A stretch of DNA of 38,443 bases from CAYSRM01 sp964475205 (lineage in GTDB: Bacteria; Verrucomicrobiota; Kiritimatiellia; UBA8416; CAYSRM01). How positions within the stretch are numbered: the first letter of the stretch is position 1; each line of letters starts with the position of its first letter. Location of the stretch: positions 1 to 38,443 of the forward strand of contig CAYYVQ010000021.1 of NCBI GenBank assembly GCA_964475205.1, in the 5' to 3' direction. The notes under the pieces were generated by a model. It was given only the letters and a program-made list of their open reading frames with translations. It had not been told where the DNA came from and made no database searches. The position numbers and the translations under genes are program-made. This document shows positions 15,403 through 23,652 of the stretch, piece by piece.

Positions 15403-16788
15403 CTACTTAAATTCCTTTCCCGACAACACAACCCAGGCCACACACCCCAGGAGCAAAGGCGCGGCAATTCCCATTGCAACCAACGCCTCTAAAGTGAGCG
15501 ACCATGGGATAATTTGTCCGTCAGACAAACTGTCAAGCGCATTGAATCTGGAAAGAGGCTCAAATATCAAGGAAAGTCTTTCAGCAAAGCTTTCCATGAC
15601 TTTTTCAACAGCTCCCGGCTCGACATAAGCCCCGTGGTGATGTGCGTGAGGCTCCGGGGCAGATCGGAAATAATCTGCGAGTAACGCGACTGCCGCAATG
15701 CAGGAGCTGACGAAAGCCGCAACGGGGAAACTGAAACACGCGCCAGCGGCGAGCCCGGCCGCTGCTATCATGCCAAGTTGGGAGATTCCGACAATAAAAC
15801 TGCGAAAAAGGTTAAACTCAAATGTTCCGGCCTCTATCATAACTGCAAGCCCGCCGTGCGGATCCAGCATGATCGTGGCTTCGTCGTTACCCCCGGTGTT
15901 TGAATACATTGCTTCAATCTCCACATAACGCTTCGGGCTACTGTCAGCGGCAGGGCTGAAGACGGCCATGGGAATATCAAGCGAGTATCTCCCGGCCGGG
16001 TAGTCCACGATCCCGTGTGTAAAACTGTTTGTATGACCAACGCAGCTTACCTTCCAGGTTCCGGAAGCCGTTAACCGCTCCAGTCCAGGCGTCATGAATT
16101 TGAAATCCAGGGAACAATACTTCGAATTCCTGAGTATCAGGTCTACAGGAACCCTGAAAATCCACTTTCCGGATTCTCCCGGCGATACGGTGTAATGACG
16201 GAAAATCATCCGGCGTCTAATTTTCTCAACAATCTCCTGGTCCGTAGCGCCCGAAGGAATGGCTTTCTGTCGCTTTAATTCAGCCAGCCGTTTTCTCGCC
16301 TCGCGTGTGAAATCCCTGTTGATCGGGGGGAATGACCGGCGCGCGGTTACCACCCTTGTCCTGGCATTGCGCACCTCGCCGGCGTCTGCCGCAGACGCCA
16401 TCCTCACAGATACGATTGCGTAAACCAGCAGGAACGCTGCAGCAAGGGCCACAAAATTCAGCGCCATGATGCCAAGCCATTTACCGAGCCAGATTTCAAT
16501 CTTCTGCAAGGGTTTTGTGACAACAACATGTATCCTTCTGTCGGCCGCTTCCCTGGAAACTTCGCCGCACGAAACCCACAGCGTAATCACTGAGAGTATA
16601 AGAACCGCAACTGCCAGAGAATACCTGATCGTAACCGACAGCTCACTCGCAAGAACCCCGTCCCCCCGGGTTGAAAGAGAAACAGCAAGGACCGACAAGA
16701 TAAAAAACATGCCGGCACAGGCTGCTGTTCCCGATCTTGCCAGCTTTCTAACAGTGTCCTTTGCTATTGCAGATATTTTTCGTAGCAT
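15403..16788 (-). CDS. ABC-2 type transporter permease with large extracytoplasmic domain
   Basis: 461 residues. Transmembrane segments lie near 25-40, 55-75 and 105-125. A long soluble insert of roughly 200 residues (about 130-335) is predicted outside the membrane and includes beta-rich segments such as GKWIFRVPVDLIL. Further membrane segments follow at about 335-380 and 430-455. The segment REAADRRIHVVVTKPLQKIEIWLGKWLG is typical of ABC-2/GldF-like permeases, and a similar VLSKPVSRELFFAAKYAG is in the other permease. The ATG is preceded by AGGTACAGTC. It probably forms a heterodimer with 17813-18799 and uses the ATPase between them. The substrate is unknown. Confidence 0.8.
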   Translation of the reverse strand: MLRKISAIAKDTVRKLARSGTAACAGMFFILSVLAVSLSTRGDGVLASELSVTIRYSLAVAVLILSVITLWVSCGEVSREAADRRIHVVVTKPLQKIEIWLGKWLGIMALNFVALAAAFLLVYAIVSVRMASAADAGEVRNARTRVVTARRSFPPINRDFTREARKRLAELKRQKAIPSGATDQEIVEKIRRRMIFRHYTVSPGESGKWIFRVPVDLILRNSKYCSLDFKFMTPGLERLTASGTWKVSCVGHTNSFTHGIVDYPAGRYSLDIPMAVFSPAADSSPKRYVEIEAMYSNTGGNDEATIMLDPHGGLAVMIEAGTFEFNLFRSFIVGISQLGMIAAAGLAAGACFSFPVAAFVSSCIAAVALLADYFRSAPEPHAHHHGAYVEPGAVEKVMESFAERLSLIFEPLSRFNALDSLSDGQIIPWSLTLEALVAMGIAAPLLLGCVAWVVLSGKEFK

Positions 16789-16832
16789 GACTGTACCTAA
16801 TACTCGGCAGCCGTTTACAGACTGTATCCCGG

Positions 16833-17756
16833 TTAGTCGGATTCACGCAGAAATGAGGGAAGGCTTTCCTGCATGGCAACAGGCTCTCCATTTGTATTTG
16901 CTGAAACATCCTCGAACACCCTGACAAAGAAATCCTCGAGCCTTATTGAAGGGTGGTCGATTATAGGTTCCTCTCCGGCTTTTTTAGCGGCAACTTTGAC
17001 AAGAGTTCTGAAATTCTTTTCGGACAAGGCCGGAACATTAAACCTGATGCGTCCGGTTTGCTCAAGCAACTCCTTTACTCCGCCCTCCGCCCTGGTTCGG
17101 CCTGAATACATGATGGAGATCCTGTCACAAACATCTTCAACGTCCGCCAGCAAATGGGAAGACAGAAGTATCGTTTTGCCGTGGAGCCGCAGATTGCAGA
17201 GCAGACTTTTAACACGCCTGCACGCAATCGGATCCAGGCCGGCGGTGGGTTCATCAAGAATAATCAACTCAGGATTATTTATCAAAGCCTGGGCCAGACC
17301 CACTCGCCGGGTCATACCCTTGGAAAACTCGCTTATTGCCCGGTCCGCATGGCGAATCAGACCGGTCATTACCAGAAGCTCCTCTACTCTCCGTTCAAGT
17401 TCGGTTTTATTTATGCCGTAAAGCCGTCCGTAAAACTGGAGCGCTTCCCTTGCCGTCAGGTATTTATGCAAATAAGACTCTTCCGGAAGATAGCCGATCT
17501 TCTCTTTAACACCCACATCGCGAGGAGGCGCGCCCAAAATGGAAATATCACCATCATCCGGAAAAAGGAGGCCCAGCAGCAGCTTGATTGTTGTGCTTTT
17601 TCCTGATCCGTTGGGACCAAGAAGGCCGAAAATTTCTCCTTTCTTTACCGTAAAGCTCAGGCCATCAACCGCTTTTACCTTCGGTCTTCTCCAGAAGTCG
17701 CAAAAAACCTTAGTGGCCTTTCGCATTTCGATTGCCGAGGACACACTGTTATTCAT
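16833..17756 (-). CDS. ABC transporter ATP-binding protein
   Basis: A 307-residue nucleotide-binding subunit. Walker A is GPNGSGKST (about 48-56), the Q-loop region is LPEESYLHKYLTAREAL, and the signature is FSKGMTRRVGLAQAL. Walker B is LIILDEPTAGLDP and the switch His is in LLSSHLLADVEDVCD. The roughly 90-residue C-terminal extension is common in ABC-2 exporters (gliding/NatA type). It lies between the two permease genes on the same strand, so it energises that exporter. Confidence 0.93.
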   Translation of the reverse strand: MNNSVSSAIEMRKATKVFCDFWRRPKVKAVDGLSFTVKKGEIFGLLGPNGSGKSTTIKLLLGLLFPDDGDISILGAPPRDVGVKEKIGYLPEESYLHKYLTAREALQFYGRLYGINKTELERRVEELLVMTGLIRHADRAISEFSKGMTRRVGLAQALINNPELIILDEPTAGLDPIACRRVKSLLCNLRLHGKTILLSSHLLADVEDVCDRISIMYSGRTRAEGGVKELLEQTGRIRFNVPALSEKNFRTLVKVAAKKAGEEPIIDHPSIRLEDFFVRVFEDVSANTNGEPVAMQESLPSFLRESD

Positions 17757-17812
17757 CCAGTCACCGCCATTTCACCGCACGCGTCTACATATTTGCGCGC
17801 TTGGTCAATATC

Positions 17813-18799
17813 TCATTTCAACTCTCTGTTTCGAAACAAAAGTATTCCCGCCGAGAGCGCTCCTGCAATATATAAGACTGCATATAACGCCGCGTTGCAC
17901 ATGTAGCCGGCGCTGATCCTCCCGCCTCCTGTCAAATCATCCGCGCGCCAGAAGTGTTGCCAGTTCGGAAACAGTCTATAGAGCAGACCCGCAACAATAC
18001 TGCGGTCCGCAAACCTGCCGAACAGCCAGTCGCTTGCAAGCCCCAGGAAAAACAATCCTACCAGAACAAACAACGTCGATGCAGTGTTTAAACGTGAGGA
18101 AAGGGCAAGTGTTACAGCGCCTATTACCGCCAGAGCCATTGTCACAAGCGCCGAGGCGTTAACCAGCCGCCAGTCGAACCGGAAGGAGAACGGGCTGAAT
18201 TGTCCGGTTCGATCAAAAAATGCGATCAACACTGATCCAGCCAGGAGCGCTGCCGGAAGCAGGAACATGACAGATGCGGTGAAAGAACGATTTGTTCTGT
18301 AGTTTATTGCCGCGCTTATGCAGTATGCCGCTATAACTGCTCCAAACGTAACCATCGCAGACCTGGCGTCCAGAATGTACCCCTGGATGCCTTCGTTCCA
18401 GGAAAATTTTTCCGCGGCCCTTTCGCTGAGCAGTGTAGCAAGACATGCGGAAGCGGAAAACAGCAACACGATCAAAAGTATTCCGGCGTATTTTGCCGCA
18501 AAGAAAAGTTCGCGGCTTACTGGTTTGCTCAGCACAGCGTTGGCCGTATCGTCGTTGAGTTCCTTCGCAAGGGCGGTGCATGCGGCAAAACCGACAACAA
18601 AAAGCCCCAGAAAAAAATGAAGTGAAAGCGCGCTGTCCCTGGCAAGTTTTCCCTCTTCGCCGAATTGAAAAAGCCGTATTAGAGGAACCATGCCGGAGAT
18701 CACCACACACACGCTGGTCAACAGCAGCAGAACCGGCTGACGCACAGTTGCTGCGGCGCTCATGGAGCTCAACGACAGAAACTGTCTTGACCGGATCAT
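17813..18799 (-). CDS. ABC-2 type transporter permease
   Basis: 328 residues with six or more hydrophobic segments (about 20-40, 60-78, 105-125, 145-165, 175-195, 215-260 and 305-322). The cytoplasmic loop DTANAVLSKPVSRELFFAAKYAGILL is the ABC-2 permease coupling-helix region. It lies 46 bases downstream of the pnp stop and may be read through from the nusA-pnp cluster. It is followed by the ATPase and the second permease. Confidence 0.82.
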   Translation of the reverse strand: MIRSRQFLSLSSMSAAATVRQPVLLLLTSVCVVISGMVPLIRLFQFGEEGKLARDSALSLHFFLGLFVVGFAACTALAKELNDDTANAVLSKPVSRELFFAAKYAGILLIVLLFSASACLATLLSERAAEKFSWNEGIQGYILDARSAMVTFGAVIAAYCISAAINYRTNRSFTASVMFLLPAALLAGSVLIAFFDRTGQFSPFSFRFDWRLVNASALVTMALAVIGAVTLALSSRLNTASTLFVLVGLFFLGLASDWLFGRFADRSIVAGLLYRLFPNWQHFWRADDLTGGGRISAGYMCNAALYAVLYIAGALSAGILLFRNRELK

Positions 18800-18845
18800 G
18801 GGAGTGGATAACCTCTTATGGTAACCAGCAACCGGATGGTTCCGT

Positions 18846-20948
18846 TTATTCGCCTTCGTTGTCTTTTTCGGCCATCGCGGCTTTTCTGCTCAGCCTTACC
18901 CGTCCGCGTTCATCGATTCCGATGCATTTAACCCACATCTGATCGCCGACCTGGCAGATATCTTCAACCTTGTTTACCCGGAAATCAGCCAATTCACTGA
19001 TGTGCACCAGTCCTTCAGTGCCGGGGAGAATCTCGACAAATGCGCCAAAGTCCTTAACGCCTTTTACTATACCGTTGTATGTAACGCCCTCTTCCGGTTC
19101 CGCGGTTGTGAGTTGCACTTCCCGAACCGCCATGTCCATAGACTCCTTGTCTACCGCGAAGATACTGACCTTGCCGTCCGGCTCCACATCAATTTGAGCG
19201 CCCGACGTCTCTGTTATCCGGCGGATATTTTTGCCTCCCGGACCTATCAGCGCCCCGATCTTCTCAGGGTCAATCTGGATTTCGTGAATCCTGGGCGCAT
19301 GCTCTGACAGTTCTTCTCTTGGCGTGCTCAGAATCGATTCCATAAAGTCCAGGATTTCCCCGCGAGCCTTCCGGGCCATCTGAAATGCGCTTTCTACTAT
19401 ATCCCATCTCAAGCCGGCAATTTTCAAGTCCACCTGAAAGCCGGTGATCCCGTCGCGTGTGCCTGCAACCTTGAAGTCCATGTCTCCGCAATGGTCTTCT
19501 TTGCCAAGTATATCGGTCACCAGTTTCGCTTCTCCTTTACTGCCTGAAAAAAGCCCGATAGATATGCCTGCTGCAGGCCTCTTTATCGGCACGCCGGCAT
19601 CCATCAAAGCAAGAGTTCCTACGCATACACTGGCCATGGAGGAAGAGCCATTTGAGCCCATCACATCCGAGACCAACCGCATCGTATAAGGGTAATCATC
19701 GGGAAGAATCGCCTCCAGACTCTTTTCGGCAAGCGCCCCGTGTCCAATTTCTCTTCTGTTGGTAAATCCAAGCCGTCCAACTTCTCCGACACTGTAAGGA
19801 GGGAAGTTGTAATGCAGCATAAACTTCTTTTCCTCGACTCCTCCGGTAACCGCGTCAAGTGACTGCATGTCCGATTTGGTGCCCATGGTCAAGGTGCCCA
19901 AAGCCTGTGTCTCGCCCCTGTTGAACAATGCGGACCCGTGTGTACGCGGCAGAAATCCTACCTGCGCGCTTAGTTCCCTGAGCTCGTCCAGTCCTCTGCC
20001 GTCAATACGCCTGTCATTCTCAAGAACGTTTTTGCGTACCAGTTCAGTTTCAAAACGATCATAAGCGGATCTGAACTGTTCGTCGGTCATTTCCTCGAAC
20101 TTTTCGAGCAGAGCTTCCTTCGCCTGCGTCTTTATCTCCGCGATCCTGTCCTGGCGTTCGAGTTTGCCTGCAATCATGAGAGCTTCAGCCAGTTCCCCGC
20201 CTGCCTGCTCGCGAAGCGCGTCCAGTATAGTGTTGTCAGGCTCTTCAACGGGCGGAGGTTCCGGAACTCCGAGTTTTTTTGCCAACTCAAGCTGCGCATC
20301 AATAAGCTTATCACATGCCTCCTGCCCGCATTTCATGGCTGCAACCATATCATCTTCCGGTATCTCGGATGCGGAACCCTCTATCATCATAGGCAGATCG
20401 CGACTTGAACAATAGATCATGTCAAGATCACTCTCTTCCCGCTCGGAGTGAGTAGGATTGATGACAAATTCGCCGTTGATCCGGCCGACACGCACACCTG
20501 CTATAGGGCCCTGGAAAGGAAGATCAGATATCATCAGCGCTGCGCTGGCAGCAGTAATGCTGAGCACGTCGGAATCATTTTCGTTGTCCGCCGACAGGAG
20601 CATGTTGTTGATCTGGACCTCGTTCCGGTAACTTTCTGGAAAGAGAGGTCGAATAGGCCTGTCCGTCAACCGGGCCGTCAACACTTCTTTTTCTGCAGGC
20701 CTGGCTTCCCGCTTGAAAAAACCGCCGGGGAATTTGCCTGCTGCATAAAATTTTTCCCTGTATTCAACTTGGAGAGGAAGAAAATCTATACCTTCCCGCG
20801 GCTCGTCGGACCTGGTCACCGCTGAAAAAAGAATTGTGTCTCCCAGTCTGACCGTTACGGAACCCGCAGCCTGCCTGGCAAGAACGCCTGTTTCGATTGT
20901 AATCGTTTTTTTTCCTATTTCTACTTCTACCGCTGTTGTATCTTTCAT
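18846..20948 (-). CDS. pnp: Polyribonucleotide nucleotidyltransferase (PNPase)
   Basis: A phosphorolytic 3'-5' exoribonuclease of 700 residues, the usual length. Two RNase PH-like domains are visible. The first has FLPLQVEYREKFYAAGKFPGGFFKREARP. The second has GRGLDELRELSAQVGFLPRTHGSALFNRGETQAL and the active-site stretch KEDHCGDMDFKVAGT. A KH domain follows, with IGALIGPGGKNIRRI, then an S1 domain, with GIVKGVKDFGAFVEILPGTEGLVHISEL. The Shine-Dalgarno is AAGGCAG. It sits next to rpsO as in most bacteria. The 112-base rpsO-pnp gap shows no strong terminator. Confidence 0.97.
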   Translation of the reverse strand: MKDTTAVEVEIGKKTITIETGVLARQAAGSVTVRLGDTILFSAVTRSDEPREGIDFLPLQVEYREKFYAAGKFPGGFFKREARPAEKEVLTARLTDRPIRPLFPESYRNEVQINNMLLSADNENDSDVLSITAASAALMISDLPFQGPIAGVRVGRINGEFVINPTHSEREESDLDMIYCSSRDLPMMIEGSASEIPEDDMVAAMKCGQEACDKLIDAQLELAKKLGVPEPPPVEEPDNTILDALREQAGGELAEALMIAGKLERQDRIAEIKTQAKEALLEKFEEMTDEQFRSAYDRFETELVRKNVLENDRRIDGRGLDELRELSAQVGFLPRTHGSALFNRGETQALGTLTMGTKSDMQSLDAVTGGVEEKKFMLHYNFPPYSVGEVGRLGFTNRREIGHGALAEKSLEAILPDDYPYTMRLVSDVMGSNGSSSMASVCVGTLALMDAGVPIKRPAAGISIGLFSGSKGEAKLVTDILGKEDHCGDMDFKVAGTRDGITGFQVDLKIAGLRWDIVESAFQMARKARGEILDFMESILSTPREELSEHAPRIHEIQIDPEKIGALIGPGGKNIRRITETSGAQIDVEPDGKVSIFAVDKESMDMAVREVQLTTAEPEEGVTYNGIVKGVKDFGAFVEILPGTEGLVHISELADFRVNKVEDICQVGDQMWVKCIGIDERGRVRLSRKAAMAEKDNEGE

Positions 20949-21060
20949 TTTTTATCTGCCTTTTCTGCTTGTCCGCTTTCCTGCGTGCTTGCCGCATACA
21001 AACGCAATTCAACCGTCTTTTTCATGCCTGGTGAAAGAAGATTCGTGAATGCGCCTGAAG

Positions 21061-21324
21061 CTATCTGCGTATTTTCAGTCTCTTGATGAGATCCCTGTAC
21101 CGGTCCTCATCTTTTCTTTTGAGATAGTCTAACAGGCGCCTTCGAGCTGACACCATCTTTATCAGGCCGTAGCGGGAGCTGTGGTCTTTGTGATGTTCCT
21201 TCAGGTGATCCGTCAGCTTCTCGATGCGCTTTGTAAGAAGAGCCACCTGGACATCAGATGAACCGGTGTCTCCTTCGTGAATCTGAAACTCTTGCTCTAT
21301 TGCCTTCTTATCTATCTGACTCAT
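21061..21324 (-). CDS. rpsO: Ribosomal protein S15
   Basis: An 87-residue 30S subunit primary binder of 16S rRNA h22. Signatures are DTGSSDVQVALLTKRIEKLTDHLKEHHKDHSSRYGL and SARRRLLDYLKRKDEDRYRDLIKRLKIRR. The ATG at 21324 is chosen over an in-frame ATG six codons earlier because AAAGGAAAT directly precedes it and the length then fits the family. It lies 52 bases after ribF on the same strand. Confidence 0.96.
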   Translation of the reverse strand: MSQIDKKAIEQEFQIHEGDTGSSDVQVALLTKRIEKLTDHLKEHHKDHSSRYGLIKMVSARRRLLDYLKRKDEDRYRDLIKRLKIRR

Positions 21325-21376
21325 ATTTCCTTTTACCTTCATCTTTAACTTGGAACCGAACTATATACCGCATCTG

Positions 21377-22339
21377 CTATATATGTAAAGCGATTCTTCC
21401 AACCTTTTTTCGGTCCAGGATTCTGTGAGTAGCCTGAACATCTTCTTTTACTCTTTTAGAAAGCGCTTCAACACTGTTGTATTTGCGTTGTTGCCTTATT
21501 TTACGAACAAAGAATATCTCCATATCCTCTCCATAGATATCTTCATCCATGTCAAGGAGGTGGGCCTCCAATTGTGCAGGGCCGCTTTCATCTGGCATGT
21601 CAAATGTCGGCCGGCAGCCAAGACTCAAGGCTGCCATGGAGAATCTGTTTCTGTGCCTGGCAAATCCCGCGTAAACTCCCGCCGGGGGCAGAATCTCGTC
21701 TTCCAGCTTCAGGTTTGCAGTTGGAAAGCCCATTTCTCTGCCTTGTCCGCGCCCTCTTGCAACTTTGCCTAGAACGCTGAAAGGTCTGCCGAGCATCACT
21801 TCAGCCTCTTCGAGATCTCCGTTGCGCACTGACGATCGGATACGTGTGCTTGATATCATCCGGCCATGGCGTTTTACCCCTCGTGTAACATTCACTTCAA
21901 CGTTCCAGTTACCAGCCAGCTTCTTAAGAAGGCGGACATCGCCCTTTCCTCTTGAGCCATATCTCCAGTTTTCCCCCACTACAATTTCGGCCAGCAATTC
22001 CGACCTGCTGCATAAATGATCAACAAAATCCACAGGAGAAGTGGCTGCAATGCCGGGGGTAAAATCGATTAACATGCAAACATCAACCCCGAGCGTTGCC
22101 AGTAGTTTCATTTTATGGTTTGTAGAGGTCAGCAGCTCCGGCGCGGCGGAATCAACCAGGAGCCGTGGATGCTCCCTGAATGTAAATACCCATGCATGTC
22201 CGTTCAGTTGCCGGGCCCTGCGCAACGTTTCCGATATAATTTTTAAATGTCCGCGGTGCAATCCGTCAAAAAAACCAGCAGCCAGGACAACTGGTTTTCG
22301 AGTATATTTAAGCGAATCAAAATTTTCTACAATCTTCAT
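21377..22339 (-). CDS. ribF: Bifunctional riboflavin kinase/FAD synthetase
   Basis: 320 residues. The N-terminal adenylyltransferase domain has AAGFFDGLHRGHLKII (nucleotidyl-transferase HxGH-like motif) and ISSTRIRSSVRNGDLEEAEVMLGRPFSVLG. The C-terminal riboflavin kinase domain has GKVARGRGQGREMGFPTANLKLEDEILPPAGVYAG and the acidic DEDIYGEDMEIFFVRKIRQQRKY. It converts riboflavin to FMN and FAD, cofactors needed by ThyX and ApbE substrates in this window. Its position between truB and rpsO is the conserved one. Confidence 0.95.
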   Translation of the reverse strand: MKIVENFDSLKYTRKPVVLAAGFFDGLHRGHLKIISETLRRARQLNGHAWVFTFREHPRLLVDSAAPELLTSTNHKMKLLATLGVDVCMLIDFTPGIAATSPVDFVDHLCSRSELLAEIVVGENWRYGSRGKGDVRLLKKLAGNWNVEVNVTRGVKRHGRMISSTRIRSSVRNGDLEEAEVMLGRPFSVLGKVARGRGQGREMGFPTANLKLEDEILPPAGVYAGFARHRNRFSMAALSLGCRPTFDMPDESGPAQLEAHLLDMDEDIYGEDMEIFFVRKIRQQRKYNSVEALSKRVKEDVQATHRILDRKKVGRIALHI

Positions 22340-22359
22340 CTACCCGGATAAATTCGATT

Positions 22360-23148
22360 TTACAGCCCTGGTTGTCTGGCGGGGCCTTGGATTGTTGATA
22401 TGCGGCCTAAAGTCACAACTTTTTCAGCCAGTTCGTCTCTGGTCATGCCTATAAGATCTTCAAATGCGATTGATTCCGAAACGGAGAACTCGCCGCATTC
22501 GGTCCTGCGCAGTTCCTCAAGATGAGCTCCGCAATCTAACGCATCGCCGACATCTGAACAAAGTGTGCGCGCGTATGTGCCTTTTGAACATTTAAGCGTA
22601 AATTCCACGCGTGGCAGCTCGAAACTCCGCATTTTGAATTCATAAACATGAATTAAACGGGATTTTCGCTCTACTTCTTCTCCCTTCCTTGCCTTCTTGT
22701 AAAGCGCTGTTCCATCTACCTTTACGGCCGAAACCATTGGCGGAATCTGCATCTGGTCTCCCGTTCTTTTTCTCATCTCTTCTTTTACCCTGTCCTCGAG
22801 GATACCGTCTACAGCGCTTTCCCGCAGAATCCTGCCTTCCTTGTCCTGTGTGTCCGTTGAAATACCCAGGCGCATCACGCCTTCATAGGTTTTGTCGCAG
22901 GAAATGAAATATCTCGATTGCTTTGTCCCGCGTCCGAGAAGAAGAATCAGAAGACCTGTCGCCTGGGGATCAAGTGTTCCTCCGTGCCCTACCTTTCTGA
23001 TGGAAAATCTTCTTCGGATTTCATCGACTATGTCGTGCGATGTGGGGCCGGCGGGCTTGTCCACGAGCAGCAACCCGTCAAATAGGTCCGTCTCTCCGGG
23101 CGGGGCCGGCTGAAACCGCTGTTTTCCATGTTGAAACCTGGATGCCAT
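22360..23148 (-). CDS. truB: tRNA pseudouridine-55 synthase
   Basis: 262 residues. The catalytic region is KVGHGGTLDPQATGLLILLLGRGTK, with the nucleophilic Asp in GTLDP. LLVDKPAGPTSHDIV precedes it and FTLKCSKGTYARTLCSDVGDALDCGAHLEELRRTECGEFSV follows. It modifies U55 of the tRNA T-loop. The conserved downstream neighbour ribF begins 20 bases later. Confidence 0.95.
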   Translation of the reverse strand: MASRFQHGKQRFQPAPPGETDLFDGLLLVDKPAGPTSHDIVDEIRRRFSIRKVGHGGTLDPQATGLLILLLGRGTKQSRYFISCDKTYEGVMRLGISTDTQDKEGRILRESAVDGILEDRVKEEMRKRTGDQMQIPPMVSAVKVDGTALYKKARKGEEVERKSRLIHVYEFKMRSFELPRVEFTLKCSKGTYARTLCSDVGDALDCGAHLEELRRTECGEFSVSESIAFEDLIGMTRDELAEKVVTLGRISTIQGPARQPGL

Positions 23149-23210
23149 ATCTTTTCCCGTTTTCAGGCTGCCGGCACACAGAGCGCCGGGAGTCTGCTTT
23201 GTACGCCGGC

Positions 23211-23564
23211 CTATTCCTCTGTTTCCATATCTTCCAGTATCCGCAAAATTCCGTCGCCTTTTTCAAGTGATACGTCTTGAATAAACCGGAGCTTCGGGGT
23301 GTACTTGAGAACTACGTTCTTATTGATCCGGTCCTGGATCTGTGCGCGGTGGTTATATAAAACTTTCATTACGGATTCTTTCTTTTCTTTGCCATCCCGC
23401 ACAGAGACAAACACTTTTGCGCTTCGAAGGCTCGGGCTGGTTTCCACCCGGGTTATTGTGACTGCAGCAAGATCGATCTCGGTCCTGTTGATAAGCTCAA
23501 AAAGAGAACTCCCTATTTCACGGCGCAGAAGCTCGTTAACTCGGGTTATTCGATCAGGTTTCAT
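23211..23564 (-). CDS. rbfA: 30S ribosome-binding factor A
   Basis: About 117 residues with the single KH-like fold of RbfA, which matures the 16S 5' helix. Signatures are RITRVNELLRREIGSSLFELINRTEID, then SPSLRSAKVFVSV and RAQIQDRINKNVVLKYTPKLRFIQDVSLEKG. ATG 23564 (MKPDRI) is preferred because GGGTGG precedes it. Two in-frame starts lie up to nine codons upstream. It is placed between infB and truB, the canonical order. Confidence 0.94.
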   Translation of the reverse strand: MKPDRITRVNELLRREIGSSLFELINRTEIDLAAVTITRVETSPSLRSAKVFVSVRDGKEKKESVMKVLYNHRAQIQDRINKNVVLKYTPKLRFIQDVSLEKGDGILRILEDMETEE

Positions 23565-23652
23565 ATTTGCCACCCGCATTGTGATGTTCAAGAAAAAGGC
23601 GCGCTGTCATAAATGAGCAGGTGAAACGGACGATCCATAGGCTGAACAGAGA

